Assembly (NCBI RefSeq): GCF_040892545.1
Contig: NZ_CP156079.1
Span: 2,701,501-2,765,500, forward strand
Direction of reading: 5' to 3'
From: Paracidovorax avenae
GTDB taxonomy: Bacteria > Pseudomonadota > Gammaproteobacteria > Burkholderiales > Burkholderiaceae_C
Length of the DNA: 64,000 bases
Made by a program: the position numbers and the translations under genes. This document shows, piece by piece, positions 19,315 to 27,563 of the stretch; within the stretch, counting starts at the first letter, position 1; the number at the start of each line of letters is the position of its first letter. Under the pieces are notes generated by a model, which worked only from the letters and a program-made list of their open reading frames with translations, searched no databases and was not told the DNA's origin.

Positions 19315-21270
19315 TCAGGCTGCAGCGTCGATGCGCAGTTGCACGGAGTTGTTCAGATACACCGGCGTCACGCGGTAGCCCGGCACGGACACCGCATCGA
19401 AGGCCCCGCTGAGGCCGCCATGGCGCAGCACGGTGATCGTAGAACCCACGGCGGGGCGCACGCCCTGGGAGAAGTTCACCTCGAGCGTGCCGGCCAGTGC
19501 CGCCGGGCCGTTGACGGTCAGGGTGCCGGCCGTGCCGCTGGCGCCAGCCATCTGCAGCGACAGCGTGCTGCCCGGGCGCTGGGTGTAGGAGCCGTTCACC
19601 ACCACGTCACCGGAGGCCGCGGTGCGCAGCGTGCCGCCGCCCACGTACACGGCACCGTTGCCCAGCGCCGCGCCGCTGCCGGCCTGCAGCGTGCCTGCCG
19701 CCAGCTCGATGCCGCCCGTGAAGCTGTTGTTGCCGGCCAGCACCAGCGTGCCGCTGCCGAGCTTCGTCAGCTTGCCGGCCCCGGCGATGTCGTTGCGCCA
19801 CGTGTCGCGCGCGCTGAAGCCGCCCTGGGCCGCGTCCATGGTCACGGCCACGTCGCCGTCGAAGCGGCCGTAGCCGTCGGCGGCGGCGAACAGGTTCAGG
19901 CGGCCCCAGCCTTCCGCGTCGTCCATGACGGGGTAGCCCGACGGCAGCGCCGTGGTCTTGAGCACCACGCGGCGCTGCGTGGCGTCCAGGTAGGGCAGGC
20001 GGGTTTCCAGCAGCGCTTCCGCCCCCTTGGGCACCACGGCCGGGCGCGAAGCGTCGCCGGTCTGCGGGAAGCCGAAGGTCATGCGCCGCAGGTACTCGGA
20101 GCGGTTCGTCGCATAGTCCGCGAACCGGTCCGTGCTCGCCGGCTGCGAATGGGCGAACTGCCACAGGTCGGCGGGCGTCTTGGCACCGGCAGCGGCCATC
20201 AGCGCGCTGCGTGCCTGCTGGAAGGCCGCTGCCTTGCGGGCCGCATTCGCACCCGTCGCGATGCTGGCGGTGGCCACGGCCTGGCCGTGCATGCGTCCGC
20301 TGATCACGTCCAGGGGGGAGTGCATGCCGGCCAGGATGCGGCTCTCGCCCAGTTCCAGCCCACGCGCGACCATTTCCTGGAAGCGTTCCGGCACGAGGTA
20401 GGCCATGGCGATGGAACTGCGCACGGCCTCGGCCGTGTGGCCGCTGGTGAAGCCGCCGTCGGTGGTCGGCGTGGTGCTGCGCGCCGGGAGCAGGGCGGGC
20501 ACCACCTGCACGGCACTGCTCCAGCGCCAGGGGCGCGCGTACTTGTAGAAGCGCTTGGCGGGCTCCGTGGAGCCGTTCTCGCCGATCCCGCCGACGAAAT
20601 CCACCGCCGTGCCGAAAGCAGCGTTGGCGCTGCCGCCCACGCCGGTGTTGTTGCCGCCATCGTTGTACACCACGGTGGTGGCATCGGCCGGGATCGCGGT
20701 GATGGTGGTCGTCTGCTGCGTGGCATTGCGCCACGCGGCCGTCAGCGGCCCCATGCCGTCGCTCACGCTGTAGGCCTTGCCGCGGCGGTCGTCCAGGTAG
20801 GCCTGGAGTTCCTGCGCGGGCGTGCGGCGGCCCGTGGCGTCCACGACGTACTGGATGTTGCGTGCATGCACCTGGGCATTGAGCACCGTGCCGTCGGTGG
20901 CGTCGCCGGGAATGCCGCTCCACGTGGAGGTGGGCACGGCGGGAAACGCGCCGTTCGCGGCGGCGCTCGTGCCCGCGTCCACCAGCAGTGTGGAGGGTTT
21001 CCAGATCGAGAGGAAGCCCGACAGCACCCGCACGCCGGCATTGGTATCGAGCGTGGCGTAGCGTGCATCGCCGCGCTGGTTCGTCGCGGCGTTGTCCACG
21101 AAGGGCGGAACCGTCGTCTCATTGGGGACGGGAGCGGTGTCCGCCTTGCCCAGTCCTGGCGGGGGGGCGGGAACGGCGCTGATGCCGGAACCGCCGCCAC
21201 CGCAGGCGGAAAGCGCGAAGGCAGCGGCAAGCGCCAGGATCAGGGGGCGGCGGGAGAGGGAAATCGTCAT
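19315..21270 (-). CDS. PAP2-type acid phosphatase lipoprotein with C-terminal autotransporter-associated repeat
   Basis: This 651-residue protein begins with a lipoprotein signal: hydrophobic stretch, then lipobox LSAC at about residues 20-23 followed by Gly. The central domain carries the three PAP2/class A phosphatase motifs: KRFYKYARPWRW, SGHT, and ESRILAGMHSPLDVISG. The C-terminal 190 residues are Gly/Ala-rich. They contain an autotransporter-associated beta-strand repeat (TKLGSGTLVLAGNNSFTGG, then IELAAGTLQAGSG), as in passenger domains. No autotransporter beta-barrel is present. It is probably an outer-membrane-anchored or periplasmic phosphatase. The substrate is unknown. Confidence 0.82.
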   Translation of the reverse strand: MTISLSRRPLILALAAAFALSACGGGGSGISAVPAPPPGLGKADTAPVPNETTVPPFVDNAATNQRGDARYATLDTNAGVRVLSGFLSIWKPSTLLVDAGTSAAANGAFPAVPTSTWSGIPGDATDGTVLNAQVHARNIQYVVDATGRRTPAQELQAYLDDRRGKAYSVSDGMGPLTAAWRNATQQTTTITAIPADATTVVYNDGGNNTGVGGSANAAFGTAVDFVGGIGENGSTEPAKRFYKYARPWRWSSAVQVVPALLPARSTTPTTDGGFTSGHTAEAVRSSIAMAYLVPERFQEMVARGLELGESRILAGMHSPLDVISGRMHGQAVATASIATGANAARKAAAFQQARSALMAAAGAKTPADLWQFAHSQPASTDRFADYATNRSEYLRRMTFGFPQTGDASRPAVVPKGAEALLETRLPYLDATQRRVVLKTTALPSGYPVMDDAEGWGRLNLFAAADGYGRFDGDVAVTMDAAQGGFSARDTWRNDIAGAGKLTKLGSGTLVLAGNNSFTGGIELAAGTLQAGSGAALGNGAVYVGGGTLRTAASGDVVVNGSYTQRPGSTLSLQMAGASGTAGTLTVNGPAALAGTLEVNFSQGVRPAVGSTITVLRHGGLSGAFDAVSVPGYRVTPVYLNNSVQLRIDAAA

Positions 21271-21496
21271 GGTGTGGAAGGAAAACGGGCCAAAGGAGCC
21301 TTGGGGCGAGCTCCAGACAGAACGGGCTCCCCAGGGAGCCCGCAGCGGCGCACTGTAGAGCGCGCAAATGACCGTTCCGTGACGCTGGCGTGCCCGGGCC
21401 GGCGCCAGCCCTCTCCAGGCGGCAAAAGCCCGACAGTGGCGCGGAATTTGTTGCAACTTGTGTGCTGGTGCCGCCAGGGCGCGCTAGCATCTGGCC

Positions 21497-21754
21497 ATGG
21501 ATGTCGCGCCGACTGCTTCCCTGGCTCTCCCCGTCGCTGCTGCGGAACGCCCGCAGGGATGGGGCGAGTTTTTCCACATGCCGGTTTTCCATCCGGGGAC
21601 CCGGGTCCGGTTCGGCGAACGCCTGGAAACCGTCAGCCACATCACCATCCGCCGCCACGACCTGTGCGTCCATCTCGTGGGACACGAGGCGCCCGTGGCC
21701 CCCGAGAAGCTGGTGCTGCAGCCAAGCGTGTTCGCCACCTGCCGCATGCCCTGA
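21497..21754 (+). CDS. Small conserved-looking hypothetical protein
   Basis: This 85-residue protein starts at an ATG preceded by a weak ribosome binding site. It has a plausible compact beta-rich core (GEFFHMPVFHPGTRVRFG, then ETVSHITIRRHDLCVHLVGH). I see no signal peptide or membrane helix and do not recognise a family. Codon use resembles the neighbours. It lies between two minus-strand genes, the phosphatase and psd, with no operon partner. Confidence 0.55.
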   Translation: MDVAPTASLALPVAAAERPQGWGEFFHMPVFHPGTRVRFGERLETVSHITIRRHDLCVHLVGHEAPVAPEKLVLQPSVFATCRMP

Positions 21755-21778
21755 CGGACGTGCGGCGGCCTGCCGTGA

Positions 21779-22636
21779 TCAGGCGTCGGCGGGCGGAAGG
21801 CCCATGGGTTCGCCCAGCCGCACGGCGCGCGCAGGCTCCCAGGTATCGGCGAAACGCAGGGCCCCGGGCTCGAAGAGCAGGACCACCGTCGAGCCGAGCA
21901 TGAACCGGCCCATTTCCTCGCCCTTGCGCAGCAGCACTTCCGGGCCGTCCTCATAGGTCCACTGGCGCAGGCCCGCGGTGCGCGGCGGGTTGACCGTGCC
22001 ATGCCAGACCGTGGCCATGCTGCCCACGATGGTGGCTCCCACCAGCACCAGGGCCATGGAGCCCAGCGGCGTATCGAACAGGCAGACCACCCGCTCGTTG
22101 CGCGCGAACAATCCCGGAACGCCGCGGGCGGTGAGCGGATTCACCGAGAACAGGGAACCCGGCACATAGATCATGCGGCGCAGCCGGCCGTCGCAGGGCA
22201 TGTGGATGCGGTGGTAGTCGCGCGGGCTCAGGTAGATGGTGGCGAAGCTCCCGTCCGCGAAACGGGCAGCCTCCTGCGCATCCCCACCCAGCAGCGCCGT
22301 GGTCGAGTAGCGGTGGCCCTTGGCCTGGAAGATCTGGTCCCTGTCGATGCGGCCGAACTGGCTCACCGCGCCGTCGACCGGGCAGACGGCGGGAGCGTCC
22401 GCGATGGGCCGTGCGCCCGGGCGCAGCGCGCGCGTGAAGAAATCGTTGAAGGTGGCGTAGCTGGCGATGTCCGGGTTCTCGGCCTCGGACATGTCCACCT
22501 TGTAGCGGGCCACGAAGCGGCGGATGGCAGCCGTGGTGCGGGTGCCTGCGCGCGCGGAGGCGAAGCGGCCGGCCAGCGAGGTCAGGGCCCGCTTGGGCAG
22601 CAGGTATTGCGGAAGAACGGCGAGGCGATCTGGCAC
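21779..22636 (-). CDS. psd: Phosphatidylserine decarboxylase proenzyme
   Basis: The 285-residue proenzyme starts at a GTG at 22636 preceded by AGGAG. This start gives the usual N-terminus MPDRLAVLPQYLLPK; an upstream ATG at 22666 is possible but less good. It decarboxylates phosphatidylserine to phosphatidylethanolamine at the inner membrane. The self-cleavage motif LGST, which yields the pyruvoyl group, is present near the C-terminus (MLGSTVVLLFE). YLSPRDYHRIHMPCDG is the other family signature. It appears monocistronic. Confidence 0.95.
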   Translation of the reverse strand: MPDRLAVLPQYLLPKRALTSLAGRFASARAGTRTTAAIRRFVARYKVDMSEAENPDIASYATFNDFFTRALRPGARPIADAPAVCPVDGAVSQFGRIDRDQIFQAKGHRYSTTALLGGDAQEAARFADGSFATIYLSPRDYHRIHMPCDGRLRRMIYVPGSLFSVNPLTARGVPGLFARNERVVCLFDTPLGSMALVLVGATIVGSMATVWHGTVNPPRTAGLRQWTYEDGPEVLLRKGEEMGRFMLGSTVVLLFEPGALRFADTWEPARAVRLGEPMGLPPADA

Positions 22637-23167
22637 GGAGGCTCCTGCGGCGAAAGGGCCGGCCATTCTAGGGCCTGTCCAATGGCCGGGAATGCCAGGG
22701 TCGTCCCGGAGGACAGGAGAGAGGGGGTCGAGGGCTGCGACAGCGGCCTTTTATTTTCCGGAAGCCGCCCCATCTGGGGAACATGGCCGGGATGGCGTGG
22801 TCCCGGCCGGCGCCATGGGCGTTCATCTCCTGCGGATGGGTGGCCTGCCGGCGCGTTTTGGCAACGCCACGCGGGAGCCTGCGCGCCGCCACGGTACAAT
22901 TGACAGGTTTTGCACCGGCCTGCCCAGGCCCTGCGCGCCCAAAAAAGCAAAGAAGAACAAAAAAGAGAAAAGAGAGCCGGCGGCACCGGCCGCCTTCCAT
23001 GCTCGGCAGCGCAGCGTTCATTCTGGCATCGCATGCCAGGCCTGGACGTAACGAAGCGCTTGCGTTTGCATCGCCGGCCCCGGCAGCCCGCGCCTGATTT
23101 CCCGTCTGTTATGCATGCCCGGAACCTGCTGTCGTACCGGTCCGGATTTTTAATTTCTAGTTGAACC
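22637..23167. other. Long infA upstream region and leader
   Basis: These 531 bases hold no credible ORF. TACAAT at 22895-22900 could be a -10 box, but no good -35 is seen. A purine-rich A/G tract lies at about 22930-22980. A hairpin with 7-bp arms (CTGGCAT-CGC-ATGCCAG) lies at 23033-23049. The last 25 bases before infA are AT-rich and lack a recognisable Shine-Dalgarno sequence. If TACAAT is used, the leader is about 260 bases, long enough for post-transcriptional control. Confidence 0.45.
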
Positions 23168-23425
23168 ATGGCTAAAGAAGAACTCATCGAAATGCAGGGC
23201 TCCGTGACGGAAGTGCTGCCGGATTCGCGGTTTCGTGTCACGCTGGACAACGGGCATCAATTGATCGCCTACACCGGCGGCAAGATGCGCAAGCACCACA
23301 TCCGCATCCTGGCGGGTGACAAGGTGTCCCTGGAAATGTCGCCCTACGACCTCACCAAGGGCCGCATCACCTTCCGCCACCTGCCTGGGCGCGGTCCCGG
23401 CCCGTCGTCCTCCGGCTCCCGCTGA
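23168..23425 (+). CDS. infA: Translation initiation factor IF-1
   Basis: This 85-residue S1-fold (OB) protein reads [20 protein letters not shown] at the N-terminus, with [20 protein letters not shown] and the IF-1 core [22 protein letters not shown]-1 binds the ribosomal A site during initiation. The C-terminal tail [10 protein letters not shown] extends beyond the usual 72 residues. Betaproteobacteria often carry more than one infA. This copy stands alone rather than in the ribosomal protein cluster, so it is probably the second paralogue. No Shine-Dalgarno is evident before the ATG. Confidence 0.93.
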   Translation: MAKEELIEMQGSVTEVLPDSRFRVTLDNGHQLIAYTGGKMRKHHIRILAGDKVSLEMSPYDLTKGRITFRHLPGRGPGPSSSGSR

Positions 23426-23512
23426 GCGCGCCTGCGGGCTCCGGCATGCGCGGGCCTTGCAAATAATGTGCTGGAATCGGCCCGCCGGCCCGGAAGGGGC
23501 TCCGCGGCGGGT

Positions 23513-23518
23513 TAGAAT
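23513..23518 (+). promoter_or_regulatory. Likely -10 box of the tRNA-Pro gene
   Basis: TAGAAT ends ten bases before the mature tRNA 5' end, as expected for a stable RNA gene. The same TAGAAT hexamer appears before fadB and the thrS leader in this window. I see no strong -35. Confidence 0.45.
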
Positions 23519-23527
23519 CCCAGCTGT

Positions 23528-23604
23528 CGGAGCGTAGCGCAGCCTGGTAGCGCATCTGCTTTGGGAGCAGAGGGTCGCGAGTTCGAATCCCGCCGCTCCG
23601 ACCA
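23528..23604 (+). tRNA. tRNA-Pro (anticodon TGG)
   Basis: The 77-base cloverleaf has acceptor stem CGGAGCG/CGCTCCG, D-arm GCGCAGCCTGGTAGCGC, anticodon stem-loop TCTGC-TTTGGGA-GCAGA with anticodon TGG, and T-arm with GTTCGAATC. The 3' ACCA is genomically encoded. It reads Pro codon CCA, and wobble pairs with others. Confidence 0.97.
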
Positions 23605-23612
23605 TTGATATC

Positions 23613-23651
23613 AAGGGGTCAGGTCCACAAGGCCTGGCCCCTTTTGTCTTT
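23613..23651 (+). terminator. Intrinsic terminator after tRNA-Pro
   Basis: AAGGGGTCAGG at 23613-23623 pairs with CCTGGCCCCTT at 23633-23643, with one G-T wobble, and is followed by TTGTCTTTTT. It lies nine bases after the tRNA. Confidence 0.88.
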
Positions 23652-23847
23652 TTGCAGTCCCGTCCGTTCAGCGTGGCAGGATGTCCAGGGCGATGGGGCC
23701 GCCGGCATGAAATGCTACGTCGTGATACAGGCGCTCACTGCATCCGGGACATGATCCCGGATTCGTTCGTTTTCTTCGCCCGTCAGTGCAGAAGCGATGC
23801 CGCCGAGCCATTCGGCCAAGGCAGCCTGGCGGGCATCGTCATCCAAC

Positions 23848-24435
23848 ATGTCCATAGAAATTTTTGGCGACAGCCTCATGCGCGGCCCTGGCATCAGCAT
23901 GGCCGTTCCCCGAACCATGATGTCCCTGCGGCCCGGCTGGGTGGTCGAAGACCGTTCCGCCATCGGCCTGCTGATGCAGGATCTGATCCTCGGCTACAGG
24001 GAGCCGTACCCGGGTGCGCCGGCGGACGCCTATCCGCTCGGGCCGCAGCCCCCCTTCAACGCCATCCGCCGCCGGGGACAGATCATCGTGCTCGGCCTCG
24101 GGCTCAACGATGCCCTCGAAATGCGCAGCGTCGAGCAATACGAGGCCGACCTGCGCGATGCCCTGCGGATCATCCATTCGGAGTGGCGCACGCCCGTCCT
24201 GACCGGCATCGTGGATGTGCCGGTGGCCGATCTGTTCACGCCCGACCGCGTGCAGCGCCGCCACGAACTGAACCAGGTGACCCTCCGGGTGGCCGAGCAG
24301 ATGGGGGTCTCGCACGCGCGCTGGGGGGAAGACTACCGCGGCGTGGGCGACGTGATCGACAACATCCACCGCACGCAGGCCGCCAGCGACCGGCTGGCAG
24401 CGCTGCTGGTCGAGGCCATCGAGCGCACCTTCTGA
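23848..24435 (+). CDS. SGNH/GDSL-family hydrolase
   Basis: This 195-residue protein starts at the ATG at 23848, giving MSIEIFGDSLMRGPG with the block I Ser in GDS. Block III appears as GLGLNDA, and the block V Asp-x-x-His as DNIH near the C-terminus. The family are esterases, lipases or deacetylases. No signal peptide is seen, so it is probably cytoplasmic. Its substrate is unknown. In-frame upstream extensions to 23797 look non-coding. Confidence 0.75.
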   Translation: MSIEIFGDSLMRGPGISMAVPRTMMSLRPGWVVEDRSAIGLLMQDLILGYREPYPGAPADAYPLGPQPPFNAIRRRGQIIVLGLGLNDALEMRSVEQYEADLRDALRIIHSEWRTPVLTGIVDVPVADLFTPDRVQRRHELNQVTLRVAEQMGVSHARWGEDYRGVGDVIDNIHRTQAASDRLAALLVEAIERTF

Positions 24436-24547
24436 GGCCGGGCTCGGCCGCCGCCGCGGATGGACGGGCGGCAGGCCCGCGGCCCCCTTAACATCGCGGG
24501 GCCGCCGTCCCGGTACGGCGGCGTGTTGACCCACCCGCAGCCCAGGC

Positions 24548-25345
24548 ATGGCACGTCCTTCCCGCAACCATACCCTCCCCCTGTCGCAGGTCCCTGGCGG
24601 CAATGCGCGCGCCGACGCCGTCGATGCCTTGCGTGGCATCGCCATGGTCTGGATGACCGTCTTCCATTTCTGCTTCGACCTCAGCCATTTCGGCTACTGG
24701 CCGCAGGATTTCCGGGGCGATCCGGCCTGGACGATGCAGCGGACGGCCATCGTCAGCCTGTTCCTCTTCTGCGCAGGACTGGGGCAGGCGCTCGCCTGGC
24801 AGCAGGGCGTGGGCTGGCGCCGGTTCGGCCGGCGCTGGTTGCGGATCGCCGGCTGCGCATTGCTGGTGAGCGCCGGGTCCTACCTCATGTTCCCGCGCAG
24901 CTACATCCATTTCGGCGTGCTGCACGGCATGGCCGTGATGCTGGTGGTGGCCCGCTGTACGGCGGGATGGGGCGGCTGGCTGTGGCCGGCCGGAGCCCTG
25001 GCCCTGGCGGCCCCGTGGGCGGGGGGGTGGCTGCTGGCCGGACCGGCGGCAGACTGGGCGCCCTGGTTCAACGGCAATGCATTGAACTGGCTGGGCCTGG
25101 TCTCCCGCAAGCCGTTCACCGAAGACTACGTGCCCGTGCTGCCGTGGCTCGGCGTGATGTGGTGGGGGCTGGCCGCAGGGCAGTGGGCGCTGCGCCGCCG
25201 ATCCGGCTGGCTTTTGCAGCCGCTTCCCGCGGCACTGCGCCCCCTGGCGGTGCTGGGGCGCTGGAGCCTGAGCTACTACATGCTGCACCAGCCCGTGCTC
25301 ATCGGCGCGTTGCTGGCCACGGGGTGGATGCTGGGCCGCCCATAA
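24548..25345 (+). CDS. Membrane acyltransferase-like protein (DUF1624/HGSNAT type)
   Basis: This 265-residue polytopic protein opens with DAVDALRGIAMVWMTVFHFCFDL, the arrangement of a basic residue and His in the first membrane helix that marks DUF1624/heparan-alpha-glucosaminide acetyltransferase-like proteins. About seven hydrophobic segments follow. YIHFGVLHGMAVML and RWSLSYYMLHQPVLIG are other family strings. It may acetylate or modify a cell-envelope glycan, but nothing here shows the substrate. It ends at the shared bidirectional terminator. Confidence 0.78.
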   Translation: MARPSRNHTLPLSQVPGGNARADAVDALRGIAMVWMTVFHFCFDLSHFGYWPQDFRGDPAWTMQRTAIVSLFLFCAGLGQALAWQQGVGWRRFGRRWLRIAGCALLVSAGSYLMFPRSYIHFGVLHGMAVMLVVARCTAGWGGWLWPAGALALAAPWAGGWLLAGPAADWAPWFNGNALNWLGLVSRKPFTEDYVPVLPWLGVMWWGLAAGQWALRRRSGWLLQPLPAALRPLAVLGRWSLSYYMLHQPVLIGALLATGWMLGRP

Positions 25346-25374
25346 AAAAAACGCGGCCATGGCCGCGTTTTTTT
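25345..25374. terminator. Bidirectional intrinsic terminator between convergent genes
   Basis: A perfect 30-base palindrome centred on GCGGCCATGGCCGC has an A-tract on the left and seven T on the right. It works equally for the plus-strand acyltransferase gene ending at 25345 and the minus-strand ppiC-type gene ending at 25395. Confidence 0.92.
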
Positions 25375-25394
25375 CGTAGGGTTCGGCAGGCCGG

Positions 25395-26180
25395 TCACTC
25401 GACCTTGGCCTTGGCGCGCAGTTCTTCCTGGAACTTGGCCAGCTTCTGCTGCTGCAGTTGCTGTGCGATCTGCGGCTTGACTTCGTCCAGCTTGGGCAGC
25501 TTGGCTTCGCGAACGTCGTCCAGGCGGATGACGTGCCAGCCGAACTGCGTCTTGACCGGGGTCTGCGTCATCTTGCCCTTGTCGAGCTTCACGAGGGCCT
25601 GGGTGAATTCGGCCACGTAGCTGCTGGGGGAAGCCCAGTCGAGGTCGCCACCGCGTGCGCCGGATCCGGGATCCTTGGACTGCTTCTTGGCGATGTCCTC
25701 GAACTTCGCGCCCTTCTTGATGGAAGCGATGATGGCCTTGGCCTGGTCTTCGGTTTCCACCAGGATGTGGCTGGCCTTGTATTCCTTGCCGGTGTTGGCG
25801 GCGACGAACTTGTCGTATTCGGCCTGGATCTCGGCGTCGGTGACGGGGTTGGCCTTCTGGTAGTCGGCGAACAGTTCGCGGATCAGGATGGTCTGGCGGG
25901 CCAGTTCCATCTGGTCCTTCACGTTCTGCGAGCCTTCCAGGCCACGCTTCTGCGCTTCCTGCAGGAAGATCTCGCGGGCGATCACTTCTTCCTTGATCTG
26001 GCCTTCGATCTCGGGGGTGATGGGCCGGCCGGAGCGTTCGACCTGCTGCTTCAGGACTTCGACGCGTTCCTTGGGCACGGCCTTGCCATTCACGACGGCA
26101 ACGTTCTGCGCGATGGCGGGCAGGGCGGACGTGCCCAGCACGGCAGCGGCCACAAGGCCGGACAAGAGCTTTTTCTTCAT
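25395..26180 (-). CDS. Periplasmic peptidyl-prolyl cis-trans isomerase (parvulin/PpiC type)
   Basis: The protein has 261 residues. A signal peptide ends at AIA-QN near residue 24. An N-terminal chaperone region (SurA_N-like, about 28-125) is followed by a parvulin rotamase domain, about 135-230. That domain has YKASHILVETEDQAKAI, GGDLDWASPSSYVAEF and the C-terminal TQFGWHVIRLDDVR. The tail is a charged helix. It probably helps fold outer-membrane or periplasmic proteins. It is the last gene of the minus-strand selO-msrB-yciB-bolA run, 76 bases after bolA. Confidence 0.92.
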   Translation of the reverse strand: MKKKLLSGLVAAAVLGTSALPAIAQNVAVVNGKAVPKERVEVLKQQVERSGRPITPEIEGQIKEEVIAREIFLQEAQKRGLEGSQNVKDQMELARQTILIRELFADYQKANPVTDAEIQAEYDKFVAANTGKEYKASHILVETEDQAKAIIASIKKGAKFEDIAKKQSKDPGSGARGGDLDWASPSSYVAEFTQALVKLDKGKMTQTPVKTQFGWHVIRLDDVREAKLPKLDEVKPQIAQQLQQQKLAKFQEELRAKAKVE

Positions 26181-26256
26181 TGGGAAATCCACAAAAAGGA
26201 AAGGGCAGGCTGCACGGTGTGCGCCATGGTGGCCCTGGACGTGGGAATCAAGACGA

Positions 26257-26526
26257 TCAGAGAACTTCAATCGCGATGGCGTGCGCACCCTGGTCAATGA
26301 ACTCCTGCAGCGCATCATACACAAGGCGGTGCCGGGCCACGCGGCTGCGTTCCGTAAACAAAGGTGACGAGATGCGTACCCGGAAATGTGTGCCCGCGCC
26401 GGTGCCGTTGGCGCCCGCATGGCCCGCGTGGGCCGCGCTTTCGTCGAGCACTTCGAGCAGGCTGGGCGCCAGGGTCTCGCGCAGCTTGCGCTCCATGGCC
26501 TGCGCGGTGATGACCACGCCGCTCAT
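26257..26526 (-). CDS. bolA: BolA-family protein
   Basis: This 89-residue protein starts [19 protein letters not shown] and has the BolA-type core [20 protein letters not shown], with RHRLVYDAL and the C-terminal [13 protein letters not shown]. The RxARHRLVY segment is diagnostic. BolA proteins bind glutaredoxins and iron-sulfur clusters and affect cell morphology and biofilm in E. coli. The start overlaps the yciB stop in ATGA, so the two are coupled. Confidence 0.9.
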   Translation of the reverse strand: MSGVVITAQAMERKLRETLAPSLLEVLDESAAHAGHAGANGTGAGTHFRVRISSPLFTERSRVARHRLVYDALQEFIDQGAHAIAIEVL

Positions 26527-27092
26527 GGCTTCGCATCCTCCGGAGCCGTGGCGGTGTCTTCCTGCGGCTCCTTCATGTAGCGGCTCAGGTACAGCGCCTG
26601 GCCGACCACGAAGAGGGCCATCAGGCCGATGCCGCCGAAGAGCTTGAAATTCACCCAGGTGTCGGTGCTGAAAGCGTGCGCCACCCACAGGTTGATGGCG
26701 CCCATCGCGGCGAAGAACGCCGTCCAGCTCCAGTTCATGGCGCGCCAGGCGGCCTCGGGCAGTTCCATCTGCCCGCCCATGAGCGCGCGGATGAGGTTCT
26801 TGCGGAAGAACACCTGGCCGACCAGCAGCGCGCCCCCCATCAGCCAGTAGAGGACGGTGGGTTTCCACTTGATGAAGGTGTCGCTGTGGGAGAGCAGCGT
26901 CGCGCCGCCGAACACCACGATCACGCCCAGGCTGACCCACTGCATCGGTTCGATCCGGCCGTGGCGTATGCGCAGGTAGGCGATCTGGACCACGGTGGCG
27001 GCGATCGCCACGGCCGTGGCCGTGTAGATGCCCCAGACCTTGAAGGCCACGAAGAACAGGATGATGGGGAAGAAGTCGATCAGCAGTTTCAT
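26523..27092 (-). CDS. yciB: Inner-membrane septation-type protein YciB
   Basis: This 189-residue protein has about five membrane helices and the family opening [20 protein letters not shown]. Other conserved pieces are [37 protein letters not shown] and [11 protein letters not shown]. YciB (also called IspA or IspZ) affects envelope synthesis and division in several bacteria. It is coupled to bolA. The tail is Glu/Asp-rich and hydrophilic. Confidence 0.92.
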   Translation of the reverse strand: MKLLIDFFPIILFFVAFKVWGIYTATAVAIAATVVQIAYLRIRHGRIEPMQWVSLGVIVVFGGATLLSHSDTFIKWKPTVLYWLMGGALLVGQVFFRKNLIRALMGGQMELPEAAWRAMNWSWTAFFAAMGAINLWVAHAFSTDTWVNFKLFGGIGLMALFVVGQALYLSRYMKEPQEDTATAPEDAKP

Positions 27093-27149
27093 AGATGGGG
27101 CAGGGCGGTTTCCAGGCTCGTCATGCGTGTGCCGCGCGCCGTCGCAGCA

Positions 27150-27563
27150 TCAGGCGCCGTCCGGCTCGAAGTCCAGCGAAGCGGAGTTCATGCAGTAGCG
27201 CAGTCCGGTGGGCGCGGGCCCGTCCTCGAACACATGGCCGAGGTGGGCACCGCATTGTGCACATACCGTCTCGGTGCGGACCATGCCGTGGCTGCGGTCC
27301 ACGATTTCGCGGATGGCGCCGGGCACCGCCTGGGAGAAGCTGGGCCAGCCGCAGCCGGCGTCGAACTTGGTGACCGAATCGAACAGCTTGGCGCCGCAGC
27401 AGACGCAGTGGTAGCTTCCGTCGTCCCAGTGGGCTTCGTACTTGCCGGTGAAGGGGCGCTCGGTGGCCGCATGCCGCGTGACCTGCCAGGCCACGGGTTC
27501 GGCCCCCTTGTCCTTCAGCAGCGCCTGCCATTCGGCGTCGGTCTTCTGGATGGGGTAGGTCAT
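27150..27563 (-). CDS. msrB: Peptide methionine-R-sulfoxide reductase
   Basis: This 137-residue single-domain enzyme reduces methionine-R-sulfoxide in proteins. Zinc-binding pairs are visible in CVCCGA and [12 protein letters not shown]. The catalytic Cys is in [12 protein letters not shown] near the C-terminus, and CGWPSF is another signature. The start overlaps the selO stop by four bases, so translation is probably coupled. No signal peptide is seen, so it is cytoplasmic. Confidence 0.95.
   Translation of the reverse strand: MTYPIQKTDAEWQALLKDKGAEPVAWQVTRHAATERPFTGKYEAHWDDGSYHCVCCGAKLFDSVTKFDAGCGWPSFSQAVPGAIREIVDRSHGMVRTETVCAQCGAHLGHVFEDGPAPTGLRYCMNSASLDFEPDGA

Noticed and set aside
19204..21903. 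Plus-strand open frame of 899 codons
   Set aside because: It is antisense to the PAP2 phosphatase lipoprotein, which has signal peptide and catalytic motifs. No recognisable domain is in the plus reading.
22908..23164. Short open frames in the infA leader
   Set aside because: They are Lys/Arg-rich readings of the A/G tract, have no ribosome binding site and no family resemblance.
23652..23847. Alternative N-terminal extension of the SGNH hydrolase gene
   Set aside because: The GDS block should be near the N-terminus, as given by the ATG at 23848. The upstream text has no conserved feature.
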